The notes below the pieces were generated by a model. It had not been told where the DNA came from. It saw only the letters and a list, made by a program, of their open reading frames with translations, and made no database searches. This document shows positions 17,477 to 26,717 of a stretch of DNA of 64,000 nt, piece by piece. Origin of the DNA: Aliikangiella coralliicola. GTDB taxonomy: Bacteria; Pseudomonadota; Gammaproteobacteria; Enterobacterales; Kangiellaceae. The stretch is from the NCBI RefSeq assembly GCF_007004725.1, contig NZ_ML660162.1:372001-436000 (forward strand). The letters run 5' to 3'. The stretch's first letter is position 1, and the number at the start of each line of letters is the position of its first letter. The translations under genes were made by a program, and so were the position numbers.

Positions 17477-19630
17477 CTAGCATGCTTCCAGCTTCGCATA
17501 AGCTAACACCAACCATTTCGCCCCAACCGAATCAAAATTAACCTGAACACGCGCCTGAGCGCCTTCACCTTCGTAATTGAGAATCACACCGACACCAAAC
17601 TTAGGGTGCTCGACAAATTGGCCTAAATTAAAACCATTAGCGCCTTGAGCGGACTCTGACTCACCGGCAAAAACAGGCTGGCTAAGTTGTGAGTTGAGTC
17701 TGACTTCTTCTTTAAGTTGAGCCGGTATTTCACGAATAAAGCGAGAAACTGCCGGATAAGTTTCTTTGCCCCATAAGCGCCGCTTTTCAGCATAAAGCAA
17801 GTAGAGTTTTTTCATTGCCCTGGTGATGCCCACATAGGCCAGGCGCCTTTCTTCTTCAAGCTTATCCGCTTCTTCCATCGACATCATATGAGGAAAAAGT
17901 TTTTCTTCCATACCGGCAATAAAAACCAGCGGAAACTCTAATCCTTTAGCTGAATGAAGCGTCATCATCTGCACACAATCTTCGTATTGCTCTGCCTGTG
18001 TGTCGCCAGCTTCCAAGGATGCGTGGGCCAGAAATGCAGTCATCGGCGATAAATCAGGGTAATCTTCGACGTCAAACTCCCTTGCAGCACTGGCTAATTC
18101 AGCCAGGTTTTCTTTTCTGGCGAGCGCCTTTTCACCTTTTTCTTTCGCGTACATTTCCATCAGGTTGGTTGACTCGATGGTCAATTGTATTTGTTCGGAA
18201 AGCGGCAATGGATGAAATTCTTCATAACCGAGCTTAACCAGTTCGATAAACCCGCTCAAAGCAGCAGTTGCTTTCGGAGTGAGTGCTGACTCTGCAACAA
18301 TTTTTTGGGCTGCCTCCCATAAAGTCGATTGATCAATACGCGCCATCTCCCTGACTTTTTCTACCGACTTCTGACCTAATCCTCTCGGTGGTGTATTAAC
18401 CACTCGTTCAAACGCCGCGTCATCCTGATTGTTATACATCAATCTTAAATAGGCTAAGGTATCTTTTACTTCAGCACGTTCGAAAAACTTTAGTCCCCCA
18501 TAAATTCGATAGGGGATCTGGCGTTGTAATAAAAATTCTTCAATCACCCGCGATTGAGCATTAGAGCGATACAAAATCGCACACTCAGAATAGGCGTTAC
18601 CTTGCTGATGCCAATCAGCAATTCGCGCGGCCATAAACCTTGCTTCTTCTTGTTCGTTAAATGCCGCATACAAGGAAATCGGCTCGCCTTCACTATCATC
18701 GGTCCAAAGGTTTTTCCCCATTCGTTCCTGGTTATTCGCGATGACAGCATTGGCTGCTTTCAATATCGTACCTGTAGAGCGGTAATTTTGTTCCAGTCGT
18801 ATCGTCTTCGCATCAGAGAATTCGCGGTCAAACCGCTGGATATTTTCAATTTTGGCACCCCGCCAACCATAAATTGACTGATCATCATCACCAACGATGG
18901 TAATACCACAATTACTGGCAGAGATCAGGCGCAACCAGGCATACTGGATACCATTGGTATCTTGAAACTCGTCCACCAACAAATGTAAAAAACGCTCCTG
19001 ATAATGTTCGCGCAAATGCTGATTATCTCGCAACAACTCAAATGCTTTTAACAACAGCTCGGCAAAATCGACTAATCCACCAGTAGCGCATGCTTGTTGA
19101 TAAGCGTGGTAAACCTTGGTATGTGTACTGATAAATAAATCGCCGTTATGCTGAATGTCTTTAGGCCTTTTGCCTTCATCCTTTTGCTTGTTAATAAACC
19201 ATTGTGCCTGCTTGGGTGGCCATTCATTATCATCAAGATTCATTTCCCTCATCACCCGTTTGATCACTCGCAGCTGATCATCAGAGTCCAGAATCTGGAA
19301 AGTATCGGGCAACTCCGCATCCCGCGCGTGGGCTCTTAACAATCGGTGGGCCAGGCCGTGAAATGTGCCGATCCACATACTTGATGCTGATCGCCCTAAC
19401 AGGCTTTCTACTCGGTTTTTCATCTCGTGAGAAGCTTTGTTGGTAAAGGTAACCGCCATAATTGCGTGGGGAGAAATATTCTCGGTTGCGATAAGCCAGG
19501 CTATCCGATGAACCAACACGCGGGTTTTACCAGAACCGGCACCGGCAAGAACTAACAGCGCCTGATTATCAGCAGTAACAGCTTCTCTTTGTGCCTTATT
19601 CAGGCCGTCTAGAATTGGTGTGACATCCAT
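17477..19630 (-). CDS. uvrD: DNA helicase II
   Basis: The 717-residue protein is a UvrD-type superfamily 1A helicase, which unwinds DNA with 3'-5' polarity in nucleotide-excision and mismatch repair. The N-terminus LNKAQREAV, Walker A AGAGSGKT, motif Ia TFTNKA, motif II VDEFQDTN, motif III GDDDQSIYGWRGA, motif IV QNYRS, motif V TLHSAKGLEFPLVF and motif VI VGITRAMK are all present. The C-terminal region (FNLGQFVEHPKFGVG, then a Tudor-like end) matches the RNA-polymerase-binding tail of UvrD, which favours UvrD over Rep. The divergent hydratase-like gene begins only 47 bp away, so the promoters overlap. Confidence 0.95.
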   Translation of the reverse strand: MDVTPILDGLNKAQREAVTADNQALLVLAGAGSGKTRVLVHRIAWLIATENISPHAIMAVTFTNKASHEMKNRVESLLGRSASSMWIGTFHGLAHRLLRAHARDAELPDTFQILDSDDQLRVIKRVMREMNLDDNEWPPKQAQWFINKQKDEGKRPKDIQHNGDLFISTHTKVYHAYQQACATGGLVDFAELLLKAFELLRDNQHLREHYQERFLHLLVDEFQDTNGIQYAWLRLISASNCGITIVGDDDQSIYGWRGAKIENIQRFDREFSDAKTIRLEQNYRSTGTILKAANAVIANNQERMGKNLWTDDSEGEPISLYAAFNEQEEARFMAARIADWHQQGNAYSECAILYRSNAQSRVIEEFLLQRQIPYRIYGGLKFFERAEVKDTLAYLRLMYNNQDDAAFERVVNTPPRGLGQKSVEKVREMARIDQSTLWEAAQKIVAESALTPKATAALSGFIELVKLGYEEFHPLPLSEQIQLTIESTNLMEMYAKEKGEKALARKENLAELASAAREFDVEDYPDLSPMTAFLAHASLEAGDTQAEQYEDCVQMMTLHSAKGLEFPLVFIAGMEEKLFPHMMSMEEADKLEEERRLAYVGITRAMKKLYLLYAEKRRLWGKETYPAVSRFIREIPAQLKEEVRLNSQLSQPVFAGESESAQGANGFNLGQFVEHPKFGVGVILNYEGEGAQARVQVNFDSVGAKWLVLAYAKLEAC

Positions 19631-19677
19631 AAATTGATTCGGTATATTGGGAAGTCATTTGGAATCATAGAACAACA

Positions 19678-20520
19678 ATGACAGTGACCAAACAACTAGT
19701 GCTTAAACAAGTAATAATACTATTCTACCTGCTTTCGTGGGTTTGGCCAGCGGCAAGTGAAAACTTTCCGCAACAACTACTACTTGCGCACACCCAAAAA
19801 TTGGCTGCACCACATTATTCACTAGCAGCGGCACAAGCCAATGAGTCCCAGGCATACAAGGTCCAACAAAAGTACGTAAAACTTCGCAGCGGCAAAGATC
19901 CAATTGCCGGATATAAAGCGGGCCTGACTTCTACAGCAGGACAACAAAAGTTCAATGTTAGTCAGGCTTTATCAGGCGTATTATTTGCGAGTGGTCATGT
20001 GGCTGATCCACATACAGTTTCTTTAAAATCAGCGGGTAAATTAATGCTGGAAACCGAGCTAGGATTTATCCTGGCAAAACCAATAAAACAACCTGTCAAA
20101 GACATCGTTCAACTAAAGCAGGCATTTGAATCAGTGGTCGCCGTGGTCGAGCTTCCAGATATTGGTTTTGAACAACCAAAAAAAATCACCGGAGTAGACT
20201 TAATTGCGGCCAATGTTGCATCACATCAGTTTATTATTGGTGAAAAAAAACCACTCAACAAAATCGTTAATATTAACCAACTTACAACCCGTTTATCTCA
20301 TGACAATCAGGTACAATTCAATGGCAAAGCCATCGACGCTCTCGGTGACCAATGGCAGGCACTGCTCTGGTTAACCAATCAACTAGTTAGCCAGGGGCAC
20401 CAACTTTCGGCAGGTGATTTATTAATTACTGGTGCGTTAGGAAAAATGATCCCTGCTCAACCGGGAAATTATCTAGCAGAGTTTGACCAGTTAGGACAAA
20501 TACAATTTACTGTTCACTAG
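19678..20520 (+). CDS. 2-keto-4-pentenoate hydratase-like (FAH-fold) protein with signal peptide
   Basis: The 280-residue product matches the MhpD/2-oxopent-4-enoate hydratase group. Visible are YKVQQKYVKLR with an IAGYKAGLTS strand, the metal-site segment LMLETELGFILA with its two Glu residues, VVAVVELPDIGF and the C-terminal GDLLITGALG. Enzymes of this fold normally act in the cytoplasm on aromatic meta-cleavage products. Here a hydrophobic N-terminus (VLKQVIILFYLLSWVWPAASE) looks like a cleavable signal peptide, so the protein may be periplasmic. No other aromatic-degradation gene is nearby. The function may therefore differ from the cytosolic enzyme. The gene lies divergent to uvrD and 96 bp before an aldehyde dehydrogenase gene on the same strand. 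Confidence 0.8.
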   Translation: MTVTKQLVLKQVIILFYLLSWVWPAASENFPQQLLLAHTQKLAAPHYSLAAAQANESQAYKVQQKYVKLRSGKDPIAGYKAGLTSTAGQQKFNVSQALSGVLFASGHVADPHTVSLKSAGKLMLETELGFILAKPIKQPVKDIVQLKQAFESVVAVVELPDIGFEQPKKITGVDLIAANVASHQFIIGEKKPLNKIVNINQLTTRLSHDNQVQFNGKAIDALGDQWQALLWLTNQLVSQGHQLSAGDLLITGALGKMIPAQPGNYLAEFDQLGQIQFTVH

Positions 20521-20616
20521 GGCGTGACGAACATTGACGAATCAATCACACTTTAACCTGGCTGATGATTGATAAACTCAATACGGTGTAAATAATCCAC
20601 TATCAGGTAATCGCAC

Positions 20617-22068
20617 ATGCACACTCAAGGAAATTTCGAAACCCTCGATCCACAAGAAGCTCATAATAAGCAGCAACTTCAAAAATCGCGCGAGATATTT
20701 GAACTGCAACAACGTGCGTTTAGAGAATCGCCTTTCCCTGAAGAAAAGCTTCGCAAACAACAGCTTGTCGCCTTGAGAAAAGCAATTATTAAGCACCAGG
20801 ACAAATTGGTGAAGGCGATTTCTGCTGACTTCGGGTGTCGTTCTTTTGATGAAACCTTGTTAGCCGATATTTTACCGACGGTGCTCAATATTGATCACAC
20901 CATCAAACATCTGCGGGAGTGGATGAAACCGGAAAAACGCTCAGTCGCCATGTTATTTCAACCGGCTCAGGCTCGAATCATGTATCAGCCACTGGGCGTA
21001 GTGGGAATCATGGCACCATGGAATTACCCTGTTTACTTAAGCTTGGGTCCATTGATCGCTGCGATTGCCGCAGGTAATCGCGCCATGATCAAACCTTCTG
21101 AATATTGTCCTTATGGAAATCGCGTGCTGAACGAAATTATTGAGGACGCATTTTCCGTCGATGAAGTTTGCATGATTGAGGGGGGAGCCGATGTTGCAGC
21201 GGAGTTTACTCAATTACCTTTCGATCACCTGTTGTTTACCGGTTCAACCAACGTCGGAAAAAAAGTCATGGCAGCAGCAGCCGAAAATTTAACACCGGTT
21301 ACACTGGAACTTGGCGGCAAGTCTCCCGCGATCGTTGCTCCCGATGTCACTGCAGACTTTGCTGTTGAGAGAATTCTCTATGGTAAATGTTTAAACGCGG
21401 GACAAACTTGCGTGGCACCTGACTATATTTTATGCCCCGAAGATAAACTCGATGAATTAATCTCGGCATTTAAAACTCGTTTTCAACAGTTATATCCTGA
21501 TATTGATAACGGCGACTACACCTCTATTGTTAATGATGCCCAACACGCAAGGTTAAAATCCTGGCTAAAGGATGCCCAGGAAAAAGGCGCGGAAATAATT
21601 TCACTGGCAGAACCGGGAGAATCCCGTCAACGGTCAATGCCTCTGCAGCTGGTCACAAAAGTAAACACATCAATGACTATTATGCAGGAAGAAATTTTCG
21701 GTCCTATCCTGCCAATCATTGCCTACAAGGATCTTAAACAGGCCATTCAAATAGTTCATTCTCAACCCAGACCTTTAGCACTTTATTTGTTTACGCTAAG
21801 CCAGCGCTTAGAAAATCAGGTATTAAGGCACACCCATGCCGGCGGTGTATGTATCAACGATACGGTGACACATGTCGGCCAGGACGACCTACCCTTTGGC
21901 GGAATTGGTCCATCGGGAATGGGAAGTTACCATGCCCGAGAAGGCTTTCTCACATTTTCAAAAGCCAAATCTATTTTTAAACGGGGTCGCTTTAATTCAG
22001 CGAAGATGGCATTTCCTCCCTATGGAAATTTGGTGCATCGTCTTATTTATCGATGGTATCTGCGCTAG
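20617..22068 (+). CDS. NAD(P)-dependent aldehyde dehydrogenase, coniferyl aldehyde dehydrogenase type
   Basis: The 483-residue protein is a class-3-like ALDH. Glu231 (TLELGGKSPA) and the catalytic nucleophile Cys265 (GQTCVAPDY) are present, along with APWNYP, FTGST for cofactor binding and the C-terminal PFGGIGPSGMG. Its N-terminal layout and the MLFQPAQARIMYQPLGVVGIMAPWNYP-like region fit the CalB group, which oxidises aromatic and medium-chain aldehydes. The hydrophobic, basic C-terminus (VHRLIYRWYLR) may associate with the membrane, as in related fatty aldehyde dehydrogenases. AGGTAAT precedes ATG 20617. It may be co-transcribed with the preceding hydratase-like gene. Confidence 0.9.
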   Translation: MHTQGNFETLDPQEAHNKQQLQKSREIFELQQRAFRESPFPEEKLRKQQLVALRKAIIKHQDKLVKAISADFGCRSFDETLLADILPTVLNIDHTIKHLREWMKPEKRSVAMLFQPAQARIMYQPLGVVGIMAPWNYPVYLSLGPLIAAIAAGNRAMIKPSEYCPYGNRVLNEIIEDAFSVDEVCMIEGGADVAAEFTQLPFDHLLFTGSTNVGKKVMAAAAENLTPVTLELGGKSPAIVAPDVTADFAVERILYGKCLNAGQTCVAPDYILCPEDKLDELISAFKTRFQQLYPDIDNGDYTSIVNDAQHARLKSWLKDAQEKGAEIISLAEPGESRQRSMPLQLVTKVNTSMTIMQEEIFGPILPIIAYKDLKQAIQIVHSQPRPLALYLFTLSQRLENQVLRHTHAGGVCINDTVTHVGQDDLPFGGIGPSGMGSYHAREGFLTFSKAKSIFKRGRFNSAKMAFPPYGNLVHRLIYRWYLR

Positions 22069-22400
22069 TTTTTCGGTTACAGATTTAAAAGTTCGATTAG
22101 ATCAACTTTAGGCATAGCAGAGTAAAAGAAACTCATTTGTTCGGCGATTTAAGTAGCGCGAAAAAGCTTATTCAGCGCAATTATCTCAATACCAAATAAA
22201 TTTACTCGATAAAAAAATTAGACACCGTTAACAGTTTAAATATCAAAAATTCTTCTTATGAGTTTCCTGCAACGCCTTATAACCACTAATGATTGAATTA
22301 CTCAGTTTACCTTCGAAAATTTAACTGAGCCTGCATTTTTCTGCCTATACTTAAACAGGTTTAAGTAAGAAGAGCCCATTAGTAGCAGAAATAGCAGTTG
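22069..22400. other. Intergenic region upstream of the GGDEF-EAL gene
   Basis: This 332-bp AT-rich stretch contains a 7-bp stem hairpin CTCAGTT/AACTGAG (22301-22307 with 22323-22329) and a short palindrome CTTAAAC-AG-GTTTAAG (22350-22365) about 35 bp before the next start. The latter is a candidate operator or part of a promoter. No reading frame was seen. Confidence 0.4.
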
Positions 22401-24119
22401 ATGATAAAAGTTTTAATGATAGAAAGTCGTGATAAGGACATTCTAGATATAGAAAAGAAGTTGTCAAAAACAGTCACCGAAACTTACCAACTTCAGTGTC
22501 TCAATCAGTTTGACGCAACACAATTCGAAAATTTGCGATTCGATATCCTTCTTCTGGGGCAATCCGAAAATCAATTCGAAGGGCCACGTGGGTCTATCGA
22601 TATCTTAAAGTCAGCGCTCAAATTACAGTTTCATCAGCCAATTATTTATCTCACCGACCAATCTGATATCAAAGTTGACCAGCAGGTCATGCAACTGGGA
22701 GCCGATGATTGCTTACCAAAAAATGAACTCACAAGCACCTTTCTAGACAGAACCATTCAACACGCCATCAGACGTCGCAAGGCAGAATCTAAAATAGCCC
22801 ATATGGCAACTCACGATCAACTAACCGGCCTTGCCAACCGTTACCTGCTGTATCAACACCTTGAACACTCAATTAGCATCGCGAAACGAAACGACCGTCA
22901 GTTTGCAGTGCTATTTATCGACTTAGATAAATTCAAATTAATCAACGACTCACTGGGTCATGACATTGGCGATATTCTTTTAGTACAAGTTGCCGAGCGG
23001 CTAACAACCTGCGTTCGAGAAACCGATATTGTGGCACGTTTTGGCAACGACGAGTTTGCGATTTTAATGGAAAACACCGGCCCAACCCGAAATATCATCA
23101 CTATCGCGCAAAAAATACAAAAGGCGATGGAGCCTGGCTTCGAAGTTCGACAACACGAATTATTCATTTCCGCCAGCATGGGGATCGCCACTTTCCCTGA
23201 ATGTGGTATTGAACCTGAAACACTTTTAAAGAATGCCGACTCTGCACTTTATAAAGCGAAAGAACTCGGACGAAATACTTATCATTTTTTTACTCGAGAG
23301 CTTAACAAGCAAGCACGGTTAAAACTGGAACTTGAGAAAAATTTAAGGCGTGCCCTGATTAATGGCGAGTTTGATATTCACCTGCAACCACAAATGTTAT
23401 CCCATTCAGATCATGTAGCCGGAGCCGAGGCTTTGTTGCGATGGAACCATCCTAAATATGGATTTATTTCGCCGGCAGTCTTTATTCCATTACTGGAAGA
23501 TCTCGGTTTATTAGTGGGAGTCGAAGGTTGGGTGTTAAATCAGGTTTGCCAGCTAGCCAAGAAATTTACAGACACTTATGGACAACTCCGCTTTTCGGTC
23601 AATATTTCAGGCGCACATTTTAAAACAGGTAACTTGAAAGAAAATGTTTACCTGGCACTTCAAGCCAGTTCTCTCGACGCACACAACCTGGAAGTTGAAC
23701 TTACTGAAGATATAATGATCGAGCATGTCGAGCACAATAGTTACCTGCTTTCAGAACTAAAGGAAATCGGAATTTCGGTCGCCCTCGACGATTTCGGTAA
23801 AGGTTATTCTTCCCTCAGTTACCTGAAAAATTTTCCTGCAGATATTCTCAAAATCGATAAGGCATTTATCGATCATTTGGTGGAAGACAAAAGGGACTCT
23901 GCGATCGTAGAGTCTCTGGTTGACTTATCCCACAAACTCGGCATCAAAGTGGTGGCAGAAGGCGTCGAGCAAAAAGGGCAACTTTCACATTTAAAGCGAA
24001 TCGGTTGTGACTTTATCCAGGGTTATTATTTCGCGAAACCTATGCCAATCAACGAGTTTGAAACGTTCGTTGTTAACCGCTTCGAACAGCATAATAAAGC
24101 TAGAAAAAGATTGGTCTAA
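22401..24119 (+). CDS. Receiver-like/GGDEF/EAL protein (c-di-GMP turnover)
   Basis: The 572-residue protein starts at ATG 22401, next to an in-frame TTG. Residues of about 1-115 resemble a CheY receiver, but the strand that should carry the phosphoacceptor Asp reads ILLLGQSEN, so phosphorylation is unlikely. The GGDEF domain has GNDEF at 215-219 instead of GGDEF, preceded by an intact RETD inhibitory site. The EAL domain keeps EALLRW (343-348), ELTEDIM, DDFGKGYSS and the late EGVEQ, and looks catalytically competent. The likely net activity is c-di-GMP phosphodiesterase, with the GGDEF part binding GTP or c-di-GMP as a regulator; the Gly-to-Asn change could still allow some cyclase activity. 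No membrane segment is present. Confidence 0.9.
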   Translation: MIKVLMIESRDKDILDIEKKLSKTVTETYQLQCLNQFDATQFENLRFDILLLGQSENQFEGPRGSIDILKSALKLQFHQPIIYLTDQSDIKVDQQVMQLGADDCLPKNELTSTFLDRTIQHAIRRRKAESKIAHMATHDQLTGLANRYLLYQHLEHSISIAKRNDRQFAVLFIDLDKFKLINDSLGHDIGDILLVQVAERLTTCVRETDIVARFGNDEFAILMENTGPTRNIITIAQKIQKAMEPGFEVRQHELFISASMGIATFPECGIEPETLLKNADSALYKAKELGRNTYHFFTRELNKQARLKLELEKNLRRALINGEFDIHLQPQMLSHSDHVAGAEALLRWNHPKYGFISPAVFIPLLEDLGLLVGVEGWVLNQVCQLAKKFTDTYGQLRFSVNISGAHFKTGNLKENVYLALQASSLDAHNLEVELTEDIMIEHVEHNSYLLSELKEIGISVALDDFGKGYSSLSYLKNFPADILKIDKAFIDHLVEDKRDSAIVESLVDLSHKLGIKVVAEGVEQKGQLSHLKRIGCDFIQGYYFAKPMPINEFETFVVNRFEQHNKARKRLV

Positions 24120-24198
24120 CATTCAATGAGGTGCTGCATTGCGCCTACGAAACTAAGTAATCAATAAGCAATCTGAAAAATTTCAACTACCGAACTGT

Positions 24199-24447
24199 TT
24201 ACTGCCCCTGCTTTTCTTCCAGCGCGGCAATCGCTTTTTCCAGATCATCAATTTTTTGCCGAGTCTTAGCTAATACTTTGGTTTGCACATCAAACTCCTC
24301 CCTGGTCACAATATCCATCTTAGACAGCATGGTTTGTAAAATCTGTTTAAACTGGGCGTGCATATCTTCCTGAAATGCTTTTGCGCCAGGTGGTATCGCA
24401 TCATTCAATTTAGTAGCGATCTCATCAATTTTTTTAACATCGATCAT
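24199..24447 (-). CDS. ubiK: UbiK-type ubiquinone biosynthesis accessory factor
   Basis: The 82-residue protein starts at ATG 24447 (MIDVKKIDEIA); a longer in-frame reading from 24546 is not supported by family length. It matches the YqiC/BMFP family: the amphipathic N-terminal helix is followed by MLSKMDIVTREEFDVQ and a C-terminal coiled coil (AKTRQKIDDLEKAIAALEE) that trimerises. UbiK binds the lipid-binding protein UbiJ and helps the soluble Ubi complex make ubiquinone under aerobic conditions. The gene stands alone here, convergent with the GGDEF-EAL gene and divergent from the acyltransferase gene. Confidence 0.88.
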   Translation of the reverse strand: MIDVKKIDEIATKLNDAIPPGAKAFQEDMHAQFKQILQTMLSKMDIVTREEFDVQTKVLAKTRQKIDDLEKAIAALEEKQGQ

Positions 24448-24716
24448 AGACTTTCTCTTATTAGTTCTCGCGCAGAAATTTTTCAACACCTGCTTTTGTG
24501 GCGCTCTATACAGGTCAATTCTTACCGCAATTCTACCATAGGCCAATCAACCTAAAAACCTTTCGCCTGAGTAATCCCGTAATGGCTTCCCAGCCAGCTA
24601 CTGCAAGGCATAAAGACTAGCGTCAAAGCACAATCTTAAGTTTCAATTGGGATTTGTTGGGAGATTGCGGATAAATGCGTATAATTGGCGCGAAATTATA
24701 AGGATACAACCGTTAT

Positions 24717-25613
24717 ATGTTAGCTAGAATTTTACCAGCGCCACTAGTAGGGGCTCTTTCCCTGTTTTTTCACACAATCAATACTTTTTTCTGGTTTGTG
24801 CCCATCTTAGTCGTGGCGATCTTAAAATTGCTCGTACCGATAAAAGCAATGGCCGTGGTGTTTAACTATTTGCTGAACTTTTTCGCCTCTAGCTGGATTT
24901 CGGTGAACACCGTCATCAATAAATTGAGCAAACCTATTGAGTGGGAAGTGCACCTACCCGATGGGCTATCCACCAATGACTGGTATCTGGTCATAGCAAA
25001 TCACCAAAGCTGGGTAGACATACTAGCGCTACAACAGACTTTCAACCGTAAGATTCCGTTTTTGAAATTTTTCCTCAAACAAGAGCTTTTTTGGGTTCCA
25101 GTACTGGGCATCGCCTGGTGGGCGCTGGACTTTCCATTTATGAAACGCTACTCAAAATCCTATATCAAAAAGAACCCTCACAAAAAGGGTAAGGATTTTG
25201 AAACCACCAAAAAAGCTTGCGAAAAGTTTAAATCGATACCAATTTCTATCATGAATTTTGCCGAAGGAACCCGCTTTACCCCGTTAAAACATCAAAAACA
25301 AAGCTCGCCTTATCAAAACCTGCTGAAACCCAAAACAGGCGGTATCGGCTATGTGTTAACTTTGATGGGTAACGAAATCAACAAAGTACTCAACATCACC
25401 ATTACTTATCCGAAGAACGATAATTTTAGCTTCTGGGATTTTTTATGCGGCAGAGTTCGAAAAATCAAGCTTGAAGCAGAACTGATTGAGATCCCTGCTG
25501 AAGTCAAAGGTAACTACATTGAAGACCCGAATATCAGACGCAATGTCCAACAATGGGTCAATCAAATATGGACTGATAAAGACGCTAAGCTTTCGCTAAA
25601 TAAAGTTAATTAA
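24717..25613 (+). CDS. 1-acyl-glycerol-3-phosphate-type acyltransferase (YihG-like)
   Basis: The 298-residue membrane protein has N-terminal hydrophobic segments (about residues 10-65) and the PlsC acyltransferase motifs. The HX4D motif is in NHQSWVD (His96, Asp101), block II contains KFFLKQELFWVP, block III is NFAEGTR, and block IV sits in KPKTGGIGYV. This sequence pattern fits YihG, a lysophosphatidic-acid acyltransferase homologue that places particular acyl chains at the sn-2 position of phospholipids at the inner membrane. AAGGATA precedes ATG 24717 at 10-bp spacing. It is followed by convergent leftward genes. Confidence 0.9.
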   Translation: MLARILPAPLVGALSLFFHTINTFFWFVPILVVAILKLLVPIKAMAVVFNYLLNFFASSWISVNTVINKLSKPIEWEVHLPDGLSTNDWYLVIANHQSWVDILALQQTFNRKIPFLKFFLKQELFWVPVLGIAWWALDFPFMKRYSKSYIKKNPHKKGKDFETTKKACEKFKSIPISIMNFAEGTRFTPLKHQKQSSPYQNLLKPKTGGIGYVLTLMGNEINKVLNITITYPKNDNFSFWDFLCGRVRKIKLEAELIEIPAEVKGNYIEDPNIRRNVQQWVNQIWTDKDAKLSLNKVN

Positions 25614-25658
25614 CCCCTTAGCAAGATGATTAAATGCGAAAGCCTGACAACCATTCGA

Positions 25659-26039
25659 TCAGAAGTTTAGCGCAGGCTTGGTCGCAGCAATCGCAAAAAT
25701 AGCGCAAATTGAAATAACCGAAACAAAGAAAGCAGCTACTCTTTTCTTTTTAGTTCTGCCACGTTTTAACGCGATGGTTCCGGCAACAATATAAACGATT
25801 AATAAAAGCACTTTGGCGGTAACCCAATTCACCACAAAGGGATACTGAGAAGAAACCACAACCAGGTAAATTGCTGCTGCTAACAATAAGGTATCAATGA
25901 TGTGCGGCAGTATTTTGACCGGTTTCTTATATAACAAGCCACTGCCTGTCAGCATCCAGTAACCGCGAATTAAAAACCCTAAAAACGACAAGCCTGCGGC
26001 CGTCATATGAATATGTTTAGCTAAGCTGTAGTAATCCAC
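25659..26039 (-). CDS. SirB2 family membrane protein
   Basis: The 126-residue protein has four predicted membrane helices and the SirB family start YYSLAKHIHMTAAGLSFLGFLIRG, including two His residues that could bind haem; this resembles small quinone- or haem-linked membrane proteins. The initiation codon is GTG (26039), with AAAGGG upstream. Its first 19 bp overlap the end of the yigZ-like gene, which implies translational coupling. SirB2 was first linked to virulence-gene control in Salmonella; its biochemical role remains unclear to me. Confidence 0.82.
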   Translation of the reverse strand: MDYYSLAKHIHMTAAGLSFLGFLIRGYWMLTGSGLLYKKPVKILPHIIDTLLLAAAIYLVVVSSQYPFVVNWVTAKVLLLIVYIVAGTIALKRGRTKKKRVAAFFVSVISICAIFAIAATKPALNF

Positions 26040-26632
26040 TCAATTTGCCCTTTAAATTTGTTATCCATTGCCAGCTTAAATTCTTCTACTTCTTCACAGG
26101 CAATCTCAAGTTCAACAGTGATTTTAGTCTGGTAATCAATTTTAAGATTTTCAATTTGAAAACCTTTCATCAAATGTTCGCAATCTTTCAATTGCGAATA
26201 TTCAATCTCAAAAGAGATTTTATCGTAATCAATTTTCTCTTTAGTCGGTAAACTCTCCAGTGCCAACTTAACACCGCCACCGTATGCGCGCGTTAAACCA
26301 CCCGTCCCTAATTTGGTTCCACCATAATAGCGAGTGCATACCGCAACAATATCGCCAATATCCGCGTGTTGTAACACGTTCAACATAGGTTTGCCCGCAG
26401 TGCCTGAGGGTTCACCATCGTCGCTACAACCAATTAAAGTTGTTGAGCGAGGATTGCCAACAATATAAGCCCAACAGTGATGAGTGGCGTCAGGGTAATC
26501 CTGGTTCAACTTTTTAATAAAAGCCTTGGCCGCTTCAGCAGTCACTACATGATGTAGACGCGTGATAAATTGACTATTCTTTATCACTTCTTCAACTTCG
26601 ACGGATTGCGCTGGAACATTATAAGTTGGCAT
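26021..26632 (-). CDS. yigZ: YigZ/IMPACT family protein
   Basis: The 203-residue protein contains the UPF0029/IMPACT N-terminal domain: VEEVIKNSQFITRLHHV, HHCWAYIVG, CSDDGEPSGTAGKPMLNVL and VAVCTRYYGGTKLGTGGLTRAYGG are the family signatures. A smaller C-terminal alpha/beta domain (about residues 135-203) follows. IMPACT proteins are tied to translational control in eukaryotes; in bacteria the function is poorly defined. It overlaps the sirB2-like gene at its 3' end and forms a two-gene unit with it. Confidence 0.9.
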   Translation of the reverse strand: MPTYNVPAQSVEVEEVIKNSQFITRLHHVVTAEAAKAFIKKLNQDYPDATHHCWAYIVGNPRSTTLIGCSDDGEPSGTAGKPMLNVLQHADIGDIVAVCTRYYGGTKLGTGGLTRAYGGGVKLALESLPTKEKIDYDKISFEIEYSQLKDCEHLMKGFQIENLKIDYQTKITVELEIACEEVEEFKLAMDNKFKGQIEWITTA

Positions 26633-26717
26633 AAGCTTTATATTGACATCTCGGTTCTGTTTAAAACTTGTTTATCAACCTCGGACAAAAACTTCAGAAC
26701 CAACACAAACTCGACCT

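Noticed and set aside
24448-24546. 33-residue N-terminal extension of UbiK
   Set aside because: The family begins at MIDVKKIDEIA and is about 80 residues long; the extension is basic and unrelated.
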